Shown here piece after piece: positions 10,632-17,946 of a stretch of DNA of 39,589 bases. The stretch is from Verrucomicrobiia bacterium (lineage in GTDB: Bacteria > Verrucomicrobiota > Verrucomicrobiia > Limisphaerales > UBA11358), in the NCBI GenBank assembly GCA_025451535.1, contig JANWKE010000001.1, positions 1 to 39,589 on the forward strand, in the 5' to 3' direction. A model generated the notes under the pieces. That model saw only the letters and a list, made by a program, of their open reading frames with translations. It was not told the origin of the DNA and searched no databases. The position numbers and the translations under genes were made by a program. Within the stretch, counting starts at the first letter, position 1. Each line of letters starts with the position of its first letter.

Positions 10632-12148
10632 TGAACCGGCTCGCCGTCATCAATGTTGTCGGGCTGACGGAATCGCTCATTGGCGAACACACACCGCGCA
10701 TCGCGGAATTCCGGGATCGCGGCGCGCTCGCCCAAATCGTGCCGGCGTTTCCGGCGGTCACCTGCACCGCACAATCCAATTATCTCACCGGCAAACCGCC
10801 CTCGCAGCATGGTGTTGTCGGCAACGGCTGGTGCAATCGCGAGCTGTCCGAAGTCCAGTTCTGGAAACAATCCAACCATCTGGTGCAAAGCCCGAAAATC
10901 TGGGATGAACTCCGAAAACAATCCGAAATCGTAAATCGTAAATCATCCATCGCAAATCTCTTCTGGTGGTTCAACATGCATTCCACCGCCGATTATTCCA
11001 TCACGCCGCGCCCGATGTATCCGGCTGACGGCCGGAAGGTTTTCGACATCTATTCCTGGCCGTACTCGATTCGTGCGGAAATCAAGCGCGACCTCGGCGA
11101 ATTTCCGTTCGTCGGTTTCTGGGGTCCGGCGGCCGGAATCAAAACGCCGCAAGGCGCCGCCGATTGCGCGACGCGCTGGATTGCCGGATCCGCGAAATGG
11201 ATTGAGACCAAATATCAACCGACGCTGAACCTGGTTGACCTGCCGCACCTGGACTATAATTTGCAGCGACACGGCCCGTTTGTTGTCGGAGACGAGGTAA
11301 CGAGTCTCCATTCTTCAACTCCGCACTCCGCACTCCGCATTCCGCACTTCTCAGAGCCTCCTCACCTCGGCTCCTGCAAAATCAACCCTGCCATTATTCC
11401 CGATTTGTGTGCGATTGACACCATTGTCGGCGACCTGATTGATTTCTTTGGCAAGCGCGGCGTGCCGGTGGTGCTGCTCTCCGAATACGGCATTACGAAC
11501 GTGGACACACCGGTCCATCTCAACCGGATTTTCCGGCAGCAGGGCTGGCTCGCGGTGAAGGACGAACTCGGTTTGGAAATTCTCGACGCCGGTGCGAGTA
11601 AGGTTTTCGCCGTGGCCGACCATCAGATTGCGCATATTTATCTGAATCCCGATTCCGAATCGGGACTGGAAAAATCTGTGCGCGAATTGTTAAAAAAAAC
11701 TCCCGGCGTTGGAGAAGTTTTGGGCAAGCCGGAAAAGGCGGCGGCAGGCATCGACCATCCGCGTACCGGCGACTTGATCGCCGTGGCAGCGAAAAACGCG
11801 TGGTTCACCTATTATTACTGGCTGGACGACGCCCGTGCACCGGATTTTGCGCGGACGGTAGATATTCACCGCAAACCCGGTTTTGATCCGGTGGAACTGT
11901 TTCTCAACCCGAAGATTCCACTGCTGAAACTGAAAATCGCCTGGCGGCTGCTGCAAAAGAGACTCGGCTTTCGGATGTTGATGGACGTGATTCCATTGGA
12001 TGCGACGCTGGTAAAAGGCTCACACGGCCGGCGACCGGCAGACAAAAAAGACTGGCCGGTGTTCATTACGGGCCAGCCGGGAATATTGGACACAAAGGAA
12101 ATTCAATCAACGGACGTTTTTCAAATCCTGCTGCGGCATCTGAAATAG
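10631..12148 (+). CDS. Type I phosphodiesterase / nucleotide pyrophosphatase family protein, EboF-like
   Basis: 505 residues; its ATG shares one base with the upstream stop. It belongs to the alkaline-phosphatase-superfamily phosphodiesterases: an N-terminal strand LAVINVVGLT, the nucleophile region PAVTCTAQSNYLTGKPPSQHG, ANLFWWFNMHSTADYSITPRPMYP, LPHLDYNLQRHGP, a metal site VVLLSEYGIT, and a late H (KGSHGRRP). Coupling with the EboD-like gene suggests it is the EboF phosphatase of that pathway. Two low-complexity segments interrupt the domain: residues ~97-109 (repeat at 10920-10957) and residues 219-249, which are exactly the 93-bp palindromic element 11285-11377. Homologues as I remember them run directly from DYNLQR into the helix that ends DLIDFF. 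Whether the enzyme is active with the insert is unknown. Confidence 0.68.
   Translation: MNRLAVINVVGLTESLIGEHTPRIAEFRDRGALAQIVPAFPAVTCTAQSNYLTGKPPSQHGVVGNGWCNRELSEVQFWKQSNHLVQSPKIWDELRKQSEIVNRKSSIANLFWWFNMHSTADYSITPRPMYPADGRKVFDIYSWPYSIRAEIKRDLGEFPFVGFWGPAAGIKTPQGAADCATRWIAGSAKWIETKYQPTLNLVDLPHLDYNLQRHGPFVVGDEVTSLHSSTPHSALRIPHFSEPPHLGSCKINPAIIPDLCAIDTIVGDLIDFFGKRGVPVVLLSEYGITNVDTPVHLNRIFRQQGWLAVKDELGLEILDAGASKVFAVADHQIAHIYLNPDSESGLEKSVRELLKKTPGVGEVLGKPEKAAAGIDHPRTGDLIAVAAKNAWFTYYYWLDDARAPDFARTVDIHRKPGFDPVELFLNPKIPLLKLKIAWRLLQKRLGFRMLMDVIPLDATLVKGSHGRRPADKKDWPVFITGQPGILDTKEIQSTDVFQILLRHLK
10920..10957 (+). repeat. In-frame simple-sequence repeat (AAATCGT units)
   Basis: Degenerate tandem units of the type GAAATCGTAAATCGTAAATC lie inside the EboF-like gene and are translated as roughly SEIVNRKSSIAN. 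A similar string (CGTAAATCGGAAATCGCG) occurs in the interior of the intergenic palindromic element at 22841-22987, so it may be a recurrent filler sequence of this genome rather than native coding DNA. Confidence 0.5.
11285..11377 (+). repeat. Palindromic element family A, in frame in EboF-like gene
   Basis: 93 bp (31 codons). The left arm 11285-11308 and right arm 11354-11377 are inverted copies of a 24-bp sequence whose core is GASGTRASGAGGCTC. The interior is a tandem of ACTCCGC/ATTCCGC units. The left arm is read as VxxEVTxL, the same frame as the copy in recN. The element has no stop in this frame and replaces nothing essential that I can see. Confidence 0.75.
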
Positions 12149-12168
12149 CGTCCGATTTGTGTTATCAG

Positions 12169-12330
12169 TTGTCCCAAAGGGACGACCGATAATAGCCCGC
12201 AGTTTCAACTGCGGGTACGATGCCGTGGATAATAAATCAGCCCCGAAGGGGCGGCTGACCATGCCATCATTTCAACGCTGGGGGAAATTTGGAATTGCAT
12301 AAGTTCCGAAGGAACGGCTGTATTGATTTC
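12169..12330 (+). repeat. REP palindromes upstream of transposase
   Basis: The 182 bp between the EboF-like stop and the transposase hold four small palindromes: GTCCC-AAA-GGGAC at 12171-12183, CCCGCAGTTTCAACTGCGGG at 12196-12215, CCCCGAAGGGG at 12241-12251, and GTTCCGAAGGAAC at 12303-12315. The second is the exact reverse complement of the copy at 12822-12841, on the other side of the transposase. They are typical of REP sequences served by RAYT enzymes. Confidence 0.75.
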
Positions 12331-12777
12331 ATGTCCTACGTCAGTTCTTATTTCCATTGTGTTTTCAGTACCAAGGAACGCCGCCGCCTCATCACACCGG
12401 AACTGCGCGAACGCCTCTGGCCATTCCTCGGCGGCATCGCCCGACAAAACAAAATGAAGGCCATTGAAATTGGCGGCGTGGAAGACCACGTGCACATTTT
12501 GCTTTCGCTACCGCCCACAATGGCGATTTCCAAGGCACTGCAATTGATCAAAGGCGGTTCGTCAAAATGGATTCATGAAACTTTTCCCGAACACCGGCTG
12601 TTTGCATGGCAGGAGGAATACGGTGCGTTCAGTGTCAGTGTTTCACAATTAGACAAAACCATCGAATACATCAAGGGACAGGAAGAGCATCATTGCCGGA
12701 TGACATTTAAGGAGGAATTTCTGGCGTTGCTGAAAAAACATCGCATCGAATACGACGAACGATATTTATGGAAATGA
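12331..12777 (+). mobile_element. rayT: REP-associated tyrosine transposase (RAYT, IS200-like Y1)
   Basis: 148 residues from ATG 12331; the open frame extends upstream to a TTG, but MSYVSSYFHCVFSTK is the usual family start. It is a Y1 transposase: HUH motif H53-V-H55 in VEDHVHILLSLPP, GGSSKWIHE, FAWQEEYGAFSVS, and IEYIKGQEEHH with the likely nucleophile Y113. Family members cut and mobilise REP/BIME hairpins but are usually single-copy and domesticated. Here the gene lies between inverted copies of one REP, which is the classical arrangement. It appears intact and is probably responsible for spreading at least some palindromes seen in this window. Confidence 0.88.
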
Positions 12778-12786
12778 GTTTCGGTC

Positions 12787-12980
12787 GTCCCGTCGGGACC
12801 AATCCTGTTTTGTCCCGTAAACCCGCAGTTGAAACTGCGGGCTATTTTCAAACGCCGCGTTGCGGCTCATTGCAAAACCTGGGCAGGCGTGACGTTGGTG
12901 CCGAGCGAACAAGTCGGCGGTCTGTTAAGTCTGGAGTTCACACGTCAGCGTGTTAAAAGCAACCTAAAGGTTGAACTCCA
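12787..12980 (+). repeat. REP cluster and hairpin element downstream of transposase
   Basis: GTCCCGTCGGGAC (12787-12799) and CCCGCAGTTGAAACTGCGGG (12822-12841) mirror the upstream REPs. The end, 12932-12980, is a separate 49-bp palindrome: TGGAGTTCA at the left pairs with TGAACTCCA at the right, with inner stems ACACG-TCAG-CGTGT and AACCT-AA-AGGTT. No gene is seen between 12778 and 13009. Confidence 0.7.
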
Positions 12981-13009
12981 ACAGATCGCTTCCTCTGTCT
13001 TGCCGGGAT

Positions 13010-13528
13010 TCAGCACGGGCAATCATTTCCTGTTCCACGCCCGTTTTCCAACCGGATTTGCATCACCTGCAATTCCGTTCGCAGCTTCCAGCCGGTGTGC
13101 GCCCAGAATTTCATGCCGGCTGCATTGTCGGCGAAGATGAGGATATTGCATTTTGGGATGTCAGCCTTGCGGAGTTTCGCCAGACAGGCATTGACCAGTT
13201 GCCGGCCGATGCCGCGGTGCCGATATCGTTTGGCCACCGCCAGATGATGCAGATAACCACGCCGGCCGTCGTGGCCGCACAACACGGCGCCAATGATCCG
13301 GCCATCCCGTTCCGCAACGAAACTCATGCGCGGATTGTGTCGCAGGTACGCGGCGATGGCACGGCGCGTGTCGGATTCGTTCAGCCCCACGCCTTCCGTG
13401 CGCCGCCACAAGGCAATGACCGCTCTGTAATCTTCGATGCAGAAAGCGCGGACGATGATTCCGTTGTCGCTCGGGCAACCAGGAAGTTTCTTTTTCACTC
13501 CGTTATCCCACTTCTGGCCGGATTTCAT
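13010..13528 (-). CDS. GNAT family N-acetyltransferase (YpeA-like)
   Basis: 172 residues from ATG 13528, 9 bp after the GreA-like stop; another in-frame start lies at 13561, inside the greA-like gene. The GNAT fold is clear: IIVRAFCIEDYRAVIALW at the start, MSFVAERDGRIIGAVLCGHDGRRGYLHHLAV, the acetyl-CoA loop RYRHRGIGRQLV, and the late strand NAAGMKFWAHTGWKLR. The pattern resembles YpeA/RimI-like acetyltransferases. The substrate is unknown. The residues between ATG 13528 and IIVRAF are not part of the fold, so translation may begin at GTG 13498. It is on the same strand as greA and probably co-transcribed. Confidence 0.8.
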   Translation of the reverse strand: MKSGQKWDNGVKKKLPGCPSDNGIIVRAFCIEDYRAVIALWRRTEGVGLNESDTRRAIAAYLRHNPRMSFVAERDGRIIGAVLCGHDGRRGYLHHLAVAKRYRHRGIGRQLVNACLAKLRKADIPKCNILIFADNAAGMKFWAHTGWKLRTELQVMQIRLENGRGTGNDCPC

Positions 13529-13536
13529 GGCTTGGG

Positions 13537-14016
13537 CTAGACAACCATTGTCACGCGACATTGGTTTTGGACGCCGGCGAGTTTCAATTTCAGGACGTCG
13601 CCCTGCTTCCGGCCCAGGAGCTGTTCGCCCAACGGCGATTGGGGTGTAATCACCAGTACTTCCCGCTGGTCATGCTGTACCTCCGTGCCGCCCGCCCGGG
13701 GGCCGATGAAGTAAGCCATTTTTTCCGCGTTCAATTCCAGTTCCACAAAAGCGCCGACATCAATGGGGTCGCCTGCCCCGAACTTGCGCGGGTCCAGCTT
13801 TTCGAATGCGGCAATAGCGGCCTGTATTTCCGCCGCTTGCCGGGATTGTCCGCGGGCAAGATAGGAAGCTTCGAGTCCGCGGGTGTCGTATTTGTTTTCC
13901 GCCTTGCTTTGTTCGTGCGTGGCTTCCGCGCGCGAGGCCTGGGCCGCCCGGAAATAAACCTCCAGTTCGTCCGCCAGCCGGGCAACGATCTTCCCGATGA
14001 GTGCGCGTTTGTTCAT
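13537..14016 (-). CDS. GreA/GreB-family transcription elongation factor
   Basis: 159 residues. The N-terminal coiled coil (residues ~1-75) contains EATHEQSKAENKYDTRGLEASYLARGQ, typical of the GreA-like subfamily found in proteobacteria. The C-terminal FKBP-like domain contains VLVITPQSPLGEQLLGRKQGDVLKL, the GreAB signature. Classic Gre factors insert the coiled-coil tip into the RNA polymerase secondary channel to stimulate transcript cleavage. The tip acidic pair is not obvious here, so cleavage activity is uncertain and it may be a competitor or stress-type Gre homologue. It is followed by the GNAT gene. Confidence 0.8.
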   Translation of the reverse strand: MNKRALIGKIVARLADELEVYFRAAQASRAEATHEQSKAENKYDTRGLEASYLARGQSRQAAEIQAAIAAFEKLDPRKFGAGDPIDVGAFVELELNAEKMAYFIGPRAGGTEVQHDQREVLVITPQSPLGEQLLGRKQGDVLKLKLAGVQNQCRVTMVV

Positions 14017-14149
14017 GCGAATGCCGTATGAAAGGGTGAGCCTATTCCATGGTCACACCCTTGGCCAGATTTCATGGCGCGTCTAGGTTGCAGCCACAAT
14101 CGCGTACTAGCTTCACGCACCATTTTCATTTTGCCAAATCAGATCCCAT

Positions 14150-14208
14150 CTCGTCGTGTTTATCTTAAAAATCCGTGTTCATCGGTGCCCATCTGTGGTT
14201 AGAATCTT
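14150..14208 (+). repeat. Simple-sequence leader before recN
   Basis: The 197 bp between the GreA-like gene and recN end with near-repeats of ATCNGTG (ATCCGTGTTCATCGGTG, CCATCTGTGG). Part is open in the recN frame, so an upstream GTG at 14175 could extend RecN, but this repeat-like text and the conserved MLTTLRIKNLAL favour ATG 14214. No promoter was recognised. Confidence 0.4.
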
Positions 14209-14213
14209 TGCAG

Positions 14214-15926
14214 ATGCTGACGACGTTGCGCATTAAAAATCTCGCCCTGGTGACCGACCTCACGCTGGAACTCCAGCCCGGTTGCAACGTCATCACCGGC
14301 GAAACCGGCGCGGGCAAATCCATCATCATCGGCGCGCTCAATCTCGTCCTCGGCGAACGCGCCGACCGCACGCTCATCCGTTCCGGCGAGGAGAGCTGCT
14401 CGGTCGAAGCGGTGTTCGATGTCACCAAATTGCGAACGGCCTTAAACAATTTTCTCGAAGAAAACGGCCTGGATCGGTGTGCCGACGGACAACTGGTCCT
14501 CAAGCGGACTTTTTCCAGCAACGGTGCGAACCGCCAGTTCGTCAACGGTTCGCCGACCACGCTGAACACACTGGCAACCATTGGCGAATGGCTCGTGGAC
14601 ATCCACGGTCCGCACGACCATCAATCCCTGCTCAATCCCGCGAAGCAACTTTTGATTCTGGATGCGTTTGGCCGCCTGGAAAAAGAGCGTGAAGCATTTG
14701 GCGACCTCGTTCGCCGCCGGACCGCGTTGGCTGCCGAAAAAACCGCGTTGATTGTGGATGAAATAACGTACGCCCAGCAATTGGACCTGCTGCGCTTCCA
14801 GGTCCGGGAAATCACCGCGGCGCGTTTGCAGCCGGGCGAAGACGAACAGGTCGAACAGGAATTCAACCGCGCCAGCAACGCGGCCAAGCTGCTCCAATTA
14901 AGCCAGGCGGCCGTTGATGCTTTGAGCGAACGTGAGGATTCGCTGCTTACCCAGGCTGGCGGTGTGGGCCGCGTGTTGCAGGAATTGCAGCGGGTGGATC
15001 CCGGCGCGGCGCCGCTGGCCGGGCTGCACGCGCAAGCCGTCGGCACGTTGCGCGAATTGCAAGCTGCCCTTTCACGTTATGCGGAAAAAGTGGACGTGGA
15101 TCCAGCACGGCTCGCCGAACTCGAGGAGCGCCTGGACCTGATCCACTCGCTCAAGCGCAAATACGGCGCGACTCTCGCTCAAGTCATGGCGTTCGGTGAG
15201 GAAGCACAACAGAAATTGCACTCGCTGGAAGGCCGGGACGCGGAATTGGCGCGAATCAATGCCGGATTGGAAAAGCTCGACACCGAAATTTTGAAGGCCG
15301 GACAATCCCTTTCCGCCAAACGCCAAAAAATCATTCCACAACTGGCCAGGGCCGTGGGCAAACAGCTGGCAGACCTGGGATTCAAGCAAAGCAAGTTTGA
15401 TGCGGCGCTTAAGTCTGTAGCCTCCGAGGTGACGAGGCTCAAATCAAATGAAAATCAGAGCCTCCTCACGTCGGCCGCTACCATAAAACAAACCGGTTTT
15501 GATGAAATCGAATTTCAATTCGCGCCCAATCCTGGCGAGCCGGCCAAGCCGTTGCGGGCCATTGCCTCTTCCGGCGAAATGGCGCGCGTGATGCTGGCGC
15601 TCAAGACCGTTCTGGCGGCTGAGGACGAAATTCCCGTGCTCGTTTTTGATGAAGTGGATGCCAACGTCGGCGGCGAAACGGCCTGTGCGGTCGGCGAAAA
15701 AATGAGGCAGATCGCAGCGAAGCGCCAGGTCCTGTGCATCACCCATTTGCCGCAGGTCGCCGCACCCGCGGACGCCCATTACGTCGTGACCAAGAAAAAC
15801 AAAAACGGCCGCACGATTTCAGAAATTCACCCGCTGGATAACCAGGAACGCGTCACGGAGCTGGCGCGCATGCTCGGCGGGCAGAGTGACGCCGCCCGCA
15901 AACATGCGGAAGCGTTGTTGAAGTAA
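14214..15926 (+). CDS. recN: DNA repair protein RecN, with in-frame repeat insertion
   Basis: 570 residues from ATG 14214. SMC-like ATPase of double-strand-break repair. Walker A GETGAGKS is at residues 29-36, and VDIHGPHDHQSLLNP is the RecN-specific region. Long coiled-coil arms span ~150-380. Near the C-terminus are FAPNPGEPAKPL, the signature ASSGEMARVMLALK, Walker B VLVFDEVDANVGG, and ITHLPQVAA. The signature reads SSGE rather than SGGE. Residues 402-423 (VASEVTRL ... LTSAAT) are encoded by a 65-bp palindromic element and lie just before GFDEIEFQF, where RecN proteins normally have a short loop. The gene faces glmS tail to tail with a 1-bp gap. Confidence 0.95.
   Translation: MLTTLRIKNLALVTDLTLELQPGCNVITGETGAGKSIIIGALNLVLGERADRTLIRSGEESCSVEAVFDVTKLRTALNNFLEENGLDRCADGQLVLKRTFSSNGANRQFVNGSPTTLNTLATIGEWLVDIHGPHDHQSLLNPAKQLLILDAFGRLEKEREAFGDLVRRRTALAAEKTALIVDEITYAQQLDLLRFQVREITAARLQPGEDEQVEQEFNRASNAAKLLQLSQAAVDALSEREDSLLTQAGGVGRVLQELQRVDPGAAPLAGLHAQAVGTLRELQAALSRYAEKVDVDPARLAELEERLDLIHSLKRKYGATLAQVMAFGEEAQQKLHSLEGRDAELARINAGLEKLDTEILKAGQSLSAKRQKIIPQLARAVGKQLADLGFKQSKFDAALKSVASEVTRLKSNENQSLLTSAATIKQTGFDEIEFQFAPNPGEPAKPLRAIASSGEMARVMLALKTVLAAEDEIPVLVFDEVDANVGGETACAVGEKMRQIAAKRQVLCITHLPQVAAPADAHYVVTKKNKNGRTISEIHPLDNQERVTELARMLGGQSDAARKHAEALLK
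15417..15481 (+). repeat. Palindromic element family A, in frame in recN
   Basis: 65 bp. Left arm 15417-15440 and right arm 15458-15481 are 24-bp imperfect inverted repeats with core GASGTRASGAGGCTC, separated by only 17 bp. It matches the arms at 22841-22987 and 11285-11377. It is translated in the recN frame without stops and adds about 22 residues. Confidence 0.78.
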
Positions 15927-15927
15927 C

Positions 15928-17841
15928 TCACTCCACCGTCACGCTCTTGGCCAGGTTGCGCGGCTTGTCCACGTCACAGCCGCGGGCGACAGCGATGTGA
16001 TACGCGAACAGTTGCAGCGGCACGGCGGCGAGAATTGGATAAATCAGTTCCAGCGCTTTCGGCAGGTAAATCACGTCATTGGCGACCTTTTTGATTTGTT
16101 TGTCGCCCTCGGTGGCCAGCGCGATGATGGGGCCTTTGCGCGCGCGAATCATCGCCAGATTCGCCATCGTTTTGTCATACATCGAATCCTGCGGCACGAG
16201 AAAAACCGTCGGCGTCTTCGGGTCAATCAGTGCAATCGGGCCGTGTTTCATTTCCGCCGCCGAGTAACCTTCGGCATGGATGTAGGAAATTTCCTTCAGC
16301 TTGAGCGCGCCTTCCAGCGCAATCGGGAACGTATAGCCGCGGCTGAGGAAAAAGAAATCGTCGGCCTTGACGTATTTCTTCGCGAGTTTCTTCAGCGCGT
16401 CGTTTTGCGCGAGAATGGCCCTGATTTGTTGCGGCGCGGCTTCGAGCGCGTGCAGGATTTCCCGCGCGCGATTGGCGGAAAGATTTCGCAACCGGCCCAG
16501 ATGCACGGCCAGCAAGGCCAGAATGGTAAGCGTGGAAACAAACGCCTTGGTTGAGGCGACACCGATTTCCGGGCCGGCGTGCATGTAAATGCCGCCATCC
16601 GCTTCGCGCGCGATGGTGCTGCCGACCACGTTGACGACGGCCAGCGCGCGATGACCGCGGCGCTTGGCTTCCCGCAACGCGGCGAGCGTGTCGGCGGTTT
16701 CACCGGACTGCGAGATGACGAGCAGCACGGTGTCGCGTTCCAGCGGCGCGTTGCGGTAACAAAATTCGTGCGCGAACTCGACTTCCACCGGAATTTGGGC
16801 CAGTTCTTCGATCAGATATTCGCCCACCAGCGCCGCGTGCCAGCTCGTGCCGCTGGCGGCAATGACGATGCGTTCGACGGTACGCAATTGCGCGGCCGTC
16901 AGATTGAGGCCGCCGAACTTGGCCGTGGCACCTTCCTTGTCCACCCGGCCGCGCAGGGCATTTTCTACCGTTTGCGGTTGCTCGAAAATTTCCTTGAGCA
17001 TGAAGTGCTCGTATTTGCCGCGCACGGCATCTTCCTGGTTGAACTCCAGGTGGCTGATCTGGACGTTGGCGGTGTCGGTGCCGAGATTTAAAACATCGAA
17101 ACGCTCGGGCGTGATGGTGGCCACGTCGTAATCGTTGAGGTAAACAACCTTCTTCGTGTGCGCCGCTCCAACAAAGGCGTTCGCGTCGCTGGCCAGGAAA
17201 TTCTCGCCGTTGCCAATGCCAATGATGAGCGGCGAACCGCGCCGGGCGCCGACGATGGTGTCGGGCTGGTCGGCGGAAACCACCGCCAATCCATAAGTGC
17301 CGATGACTTCGCGCAGCGCATCGCAGACGGCCTGGGTGAGCGGGTTGGAACCATTTTGGGCAGGGACGGCGCGCTGCGCCGTCCGGTCATCGCGGCGCAA
17401 TGACCCTACCTGGCTTTTCCGTTTTTCGTAATAATCCCCGATCAAATGCGCGAGCACCTCGGTGTCGGTATCGGAGCGGAATTTATGCCCGGCTTTGAGC
17501 AGTTTTTGTTTTAGCGCGTCGTAATTTTCGATGACACCATTGTGGACGACGGCGATTTTACCGGGTTGATCGAGGTGCGGATGGGAATTTCCGTCGGAAG
17601 GCGGTCCGTGTGTGGCCCAGCGCGTGTGGGCGATGCCGAGGTTTCCCGCGGCCGGTTCGGATTTCAGGAGACGCGCCAGACCTTGGTCAATCCGGCCCTT
17701 TTTCTTGCGCAGGAGCAGTCCGCCGTCATGCACCACGGCGACACCGGCGCTGTCGTAGCCGCGATATTCCAGCCGCCGCAATCCTTCGAGCAGGATGGGC
17801 GAGGCCGCTTTCTTGCCGACGTATCCAATGATGCCGCACAT
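15928..17841 (-). CDS. glmS: Glutamine-fructose-6-phosphate aminotransferase GlmS
   Basis: 637 residues. It makes glucosamine-6-phosphate, the first committed step to UDP-GlcNAc for peptidoglycan and LPS. The catalytic Cys2 follows the initiator (MCGIIGYVG), then RRLEYRGYDSAG, HTRWATHG, GNSHPH and NGVIENY of the glutaminase domain. The two SIS domains follow: IAASGTSWHA, ISQSGETADT, NVVGSTIARE, GPEIGVASTKA, and the C-terminal NLAKSVTVE. Family length is close to 610; the excess is at residues ~142-165, where a 54-bp palindromic element (17358-17411) lies in frame between the glutaminase core and AVCDALREVIGTYGLAVV. No glmS ribozyme was recognised upstream. It is likely co-transcribed after the gmhB-like gene. 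Confidence 0.95.
   Translation of the reverse strand: MCGIIGYVGKKAASPILLEGLRRLEYRGYDSAGVAVVHDGGLLLRKKKGRIDQGLARLLKSEPAAGNLGIAHTRWATHGPPSDGNSHPHLDQPGKIAVVHNGVIENYDALKQKLLKAGHKFRSDTDTEVLAHLIGDYYEKRKSQVGSLRRDDRTAQRAVPAQNGSNPLTQAVCDALREVIGTYGLAVVSADQPDTIVGARRGSPLIIGIGNGENFLASDANAFVGAAHTKKVVYLNDYDVATITPERFDVLNLGTDTANVQISHLEFNQEDAVRGKYEHFMLKEIFEQPQTVENALRGRVDKEGATAKFGGLNLTAAQLRTVERIVIAASGTSWHAALVGEYLIEELAQIPVEVEFAHEFCYRNAPLERDTVLLVISQSGETADTLAALREAKRRGHRALAVVNVVGSTIAREADGGIYMHAGPEIGVASTKAFVSTLTILALLAVHLGRLRNLSANRAREILHALEAAPQQIRAILAQNDALKKLAKKYVKADDFFFLSRGYTFPIALEGALKLKEISYIHAEGYSAAEMKHGPIALIDPKTPTVFLVPQDSMYDKTMANLAMIRARKGPIIALATEGDKQIKKVANDVIYLPKALELIYPILAAVPLQLFAYHIAVARGCDVDKPRNLAKSVTVE
17358..17411 (-). 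repeat. Palindromic element family B, in frame in glmS
   Basis: 54 bp (18 codons). Perfect 9-bp stem with 3-nt loop at 17364-17384 (GGACGGCGC-GCT-GCGCCGTCC), a second stem GGTCAT/ATGACC at 17385-17405, and near-complementary ends (GGGCAGGG at 17358, CCCTACCT at 17404). It encodes about QVGSLRRDDRTAQRAVPA in GlmS. Confidence 0.72.
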
Positions 17842-17946
17842 GTGTTGGTTAATCTGTTAAATCAGTAATTGGTTAAACGAGTTAAATAAGTCAAGGCCCC
17901 TCAACTAATTACTGATTTAACCAGTTACTCATTTAACGAACTTAAC
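17842..17946. repeat. AT-rich inverted repeat between gmhB-like gene and glmS
   Basis: An exact 14-bp inverted repeat (TTAAATCAGTAATT at 17857-17870, AATTACTGATTTAA at 17907-17920) is embedded in degenerate GTTAA-rich units. The GmhB-like stop codon lies in it, so the protein's last residues (LSSLNE) are repeat-encoded. It could act as a hairpin in the gmhB-glmS transcript. Confidence 0.6.

Noticed and set aside
17842-17860. Possible glmS ribozyme or other riboswitch ahead of glmS
   Set aside because: No conserved ribozyme core was seen; the region is an AT-rich inverted repeat with a gene end in it.
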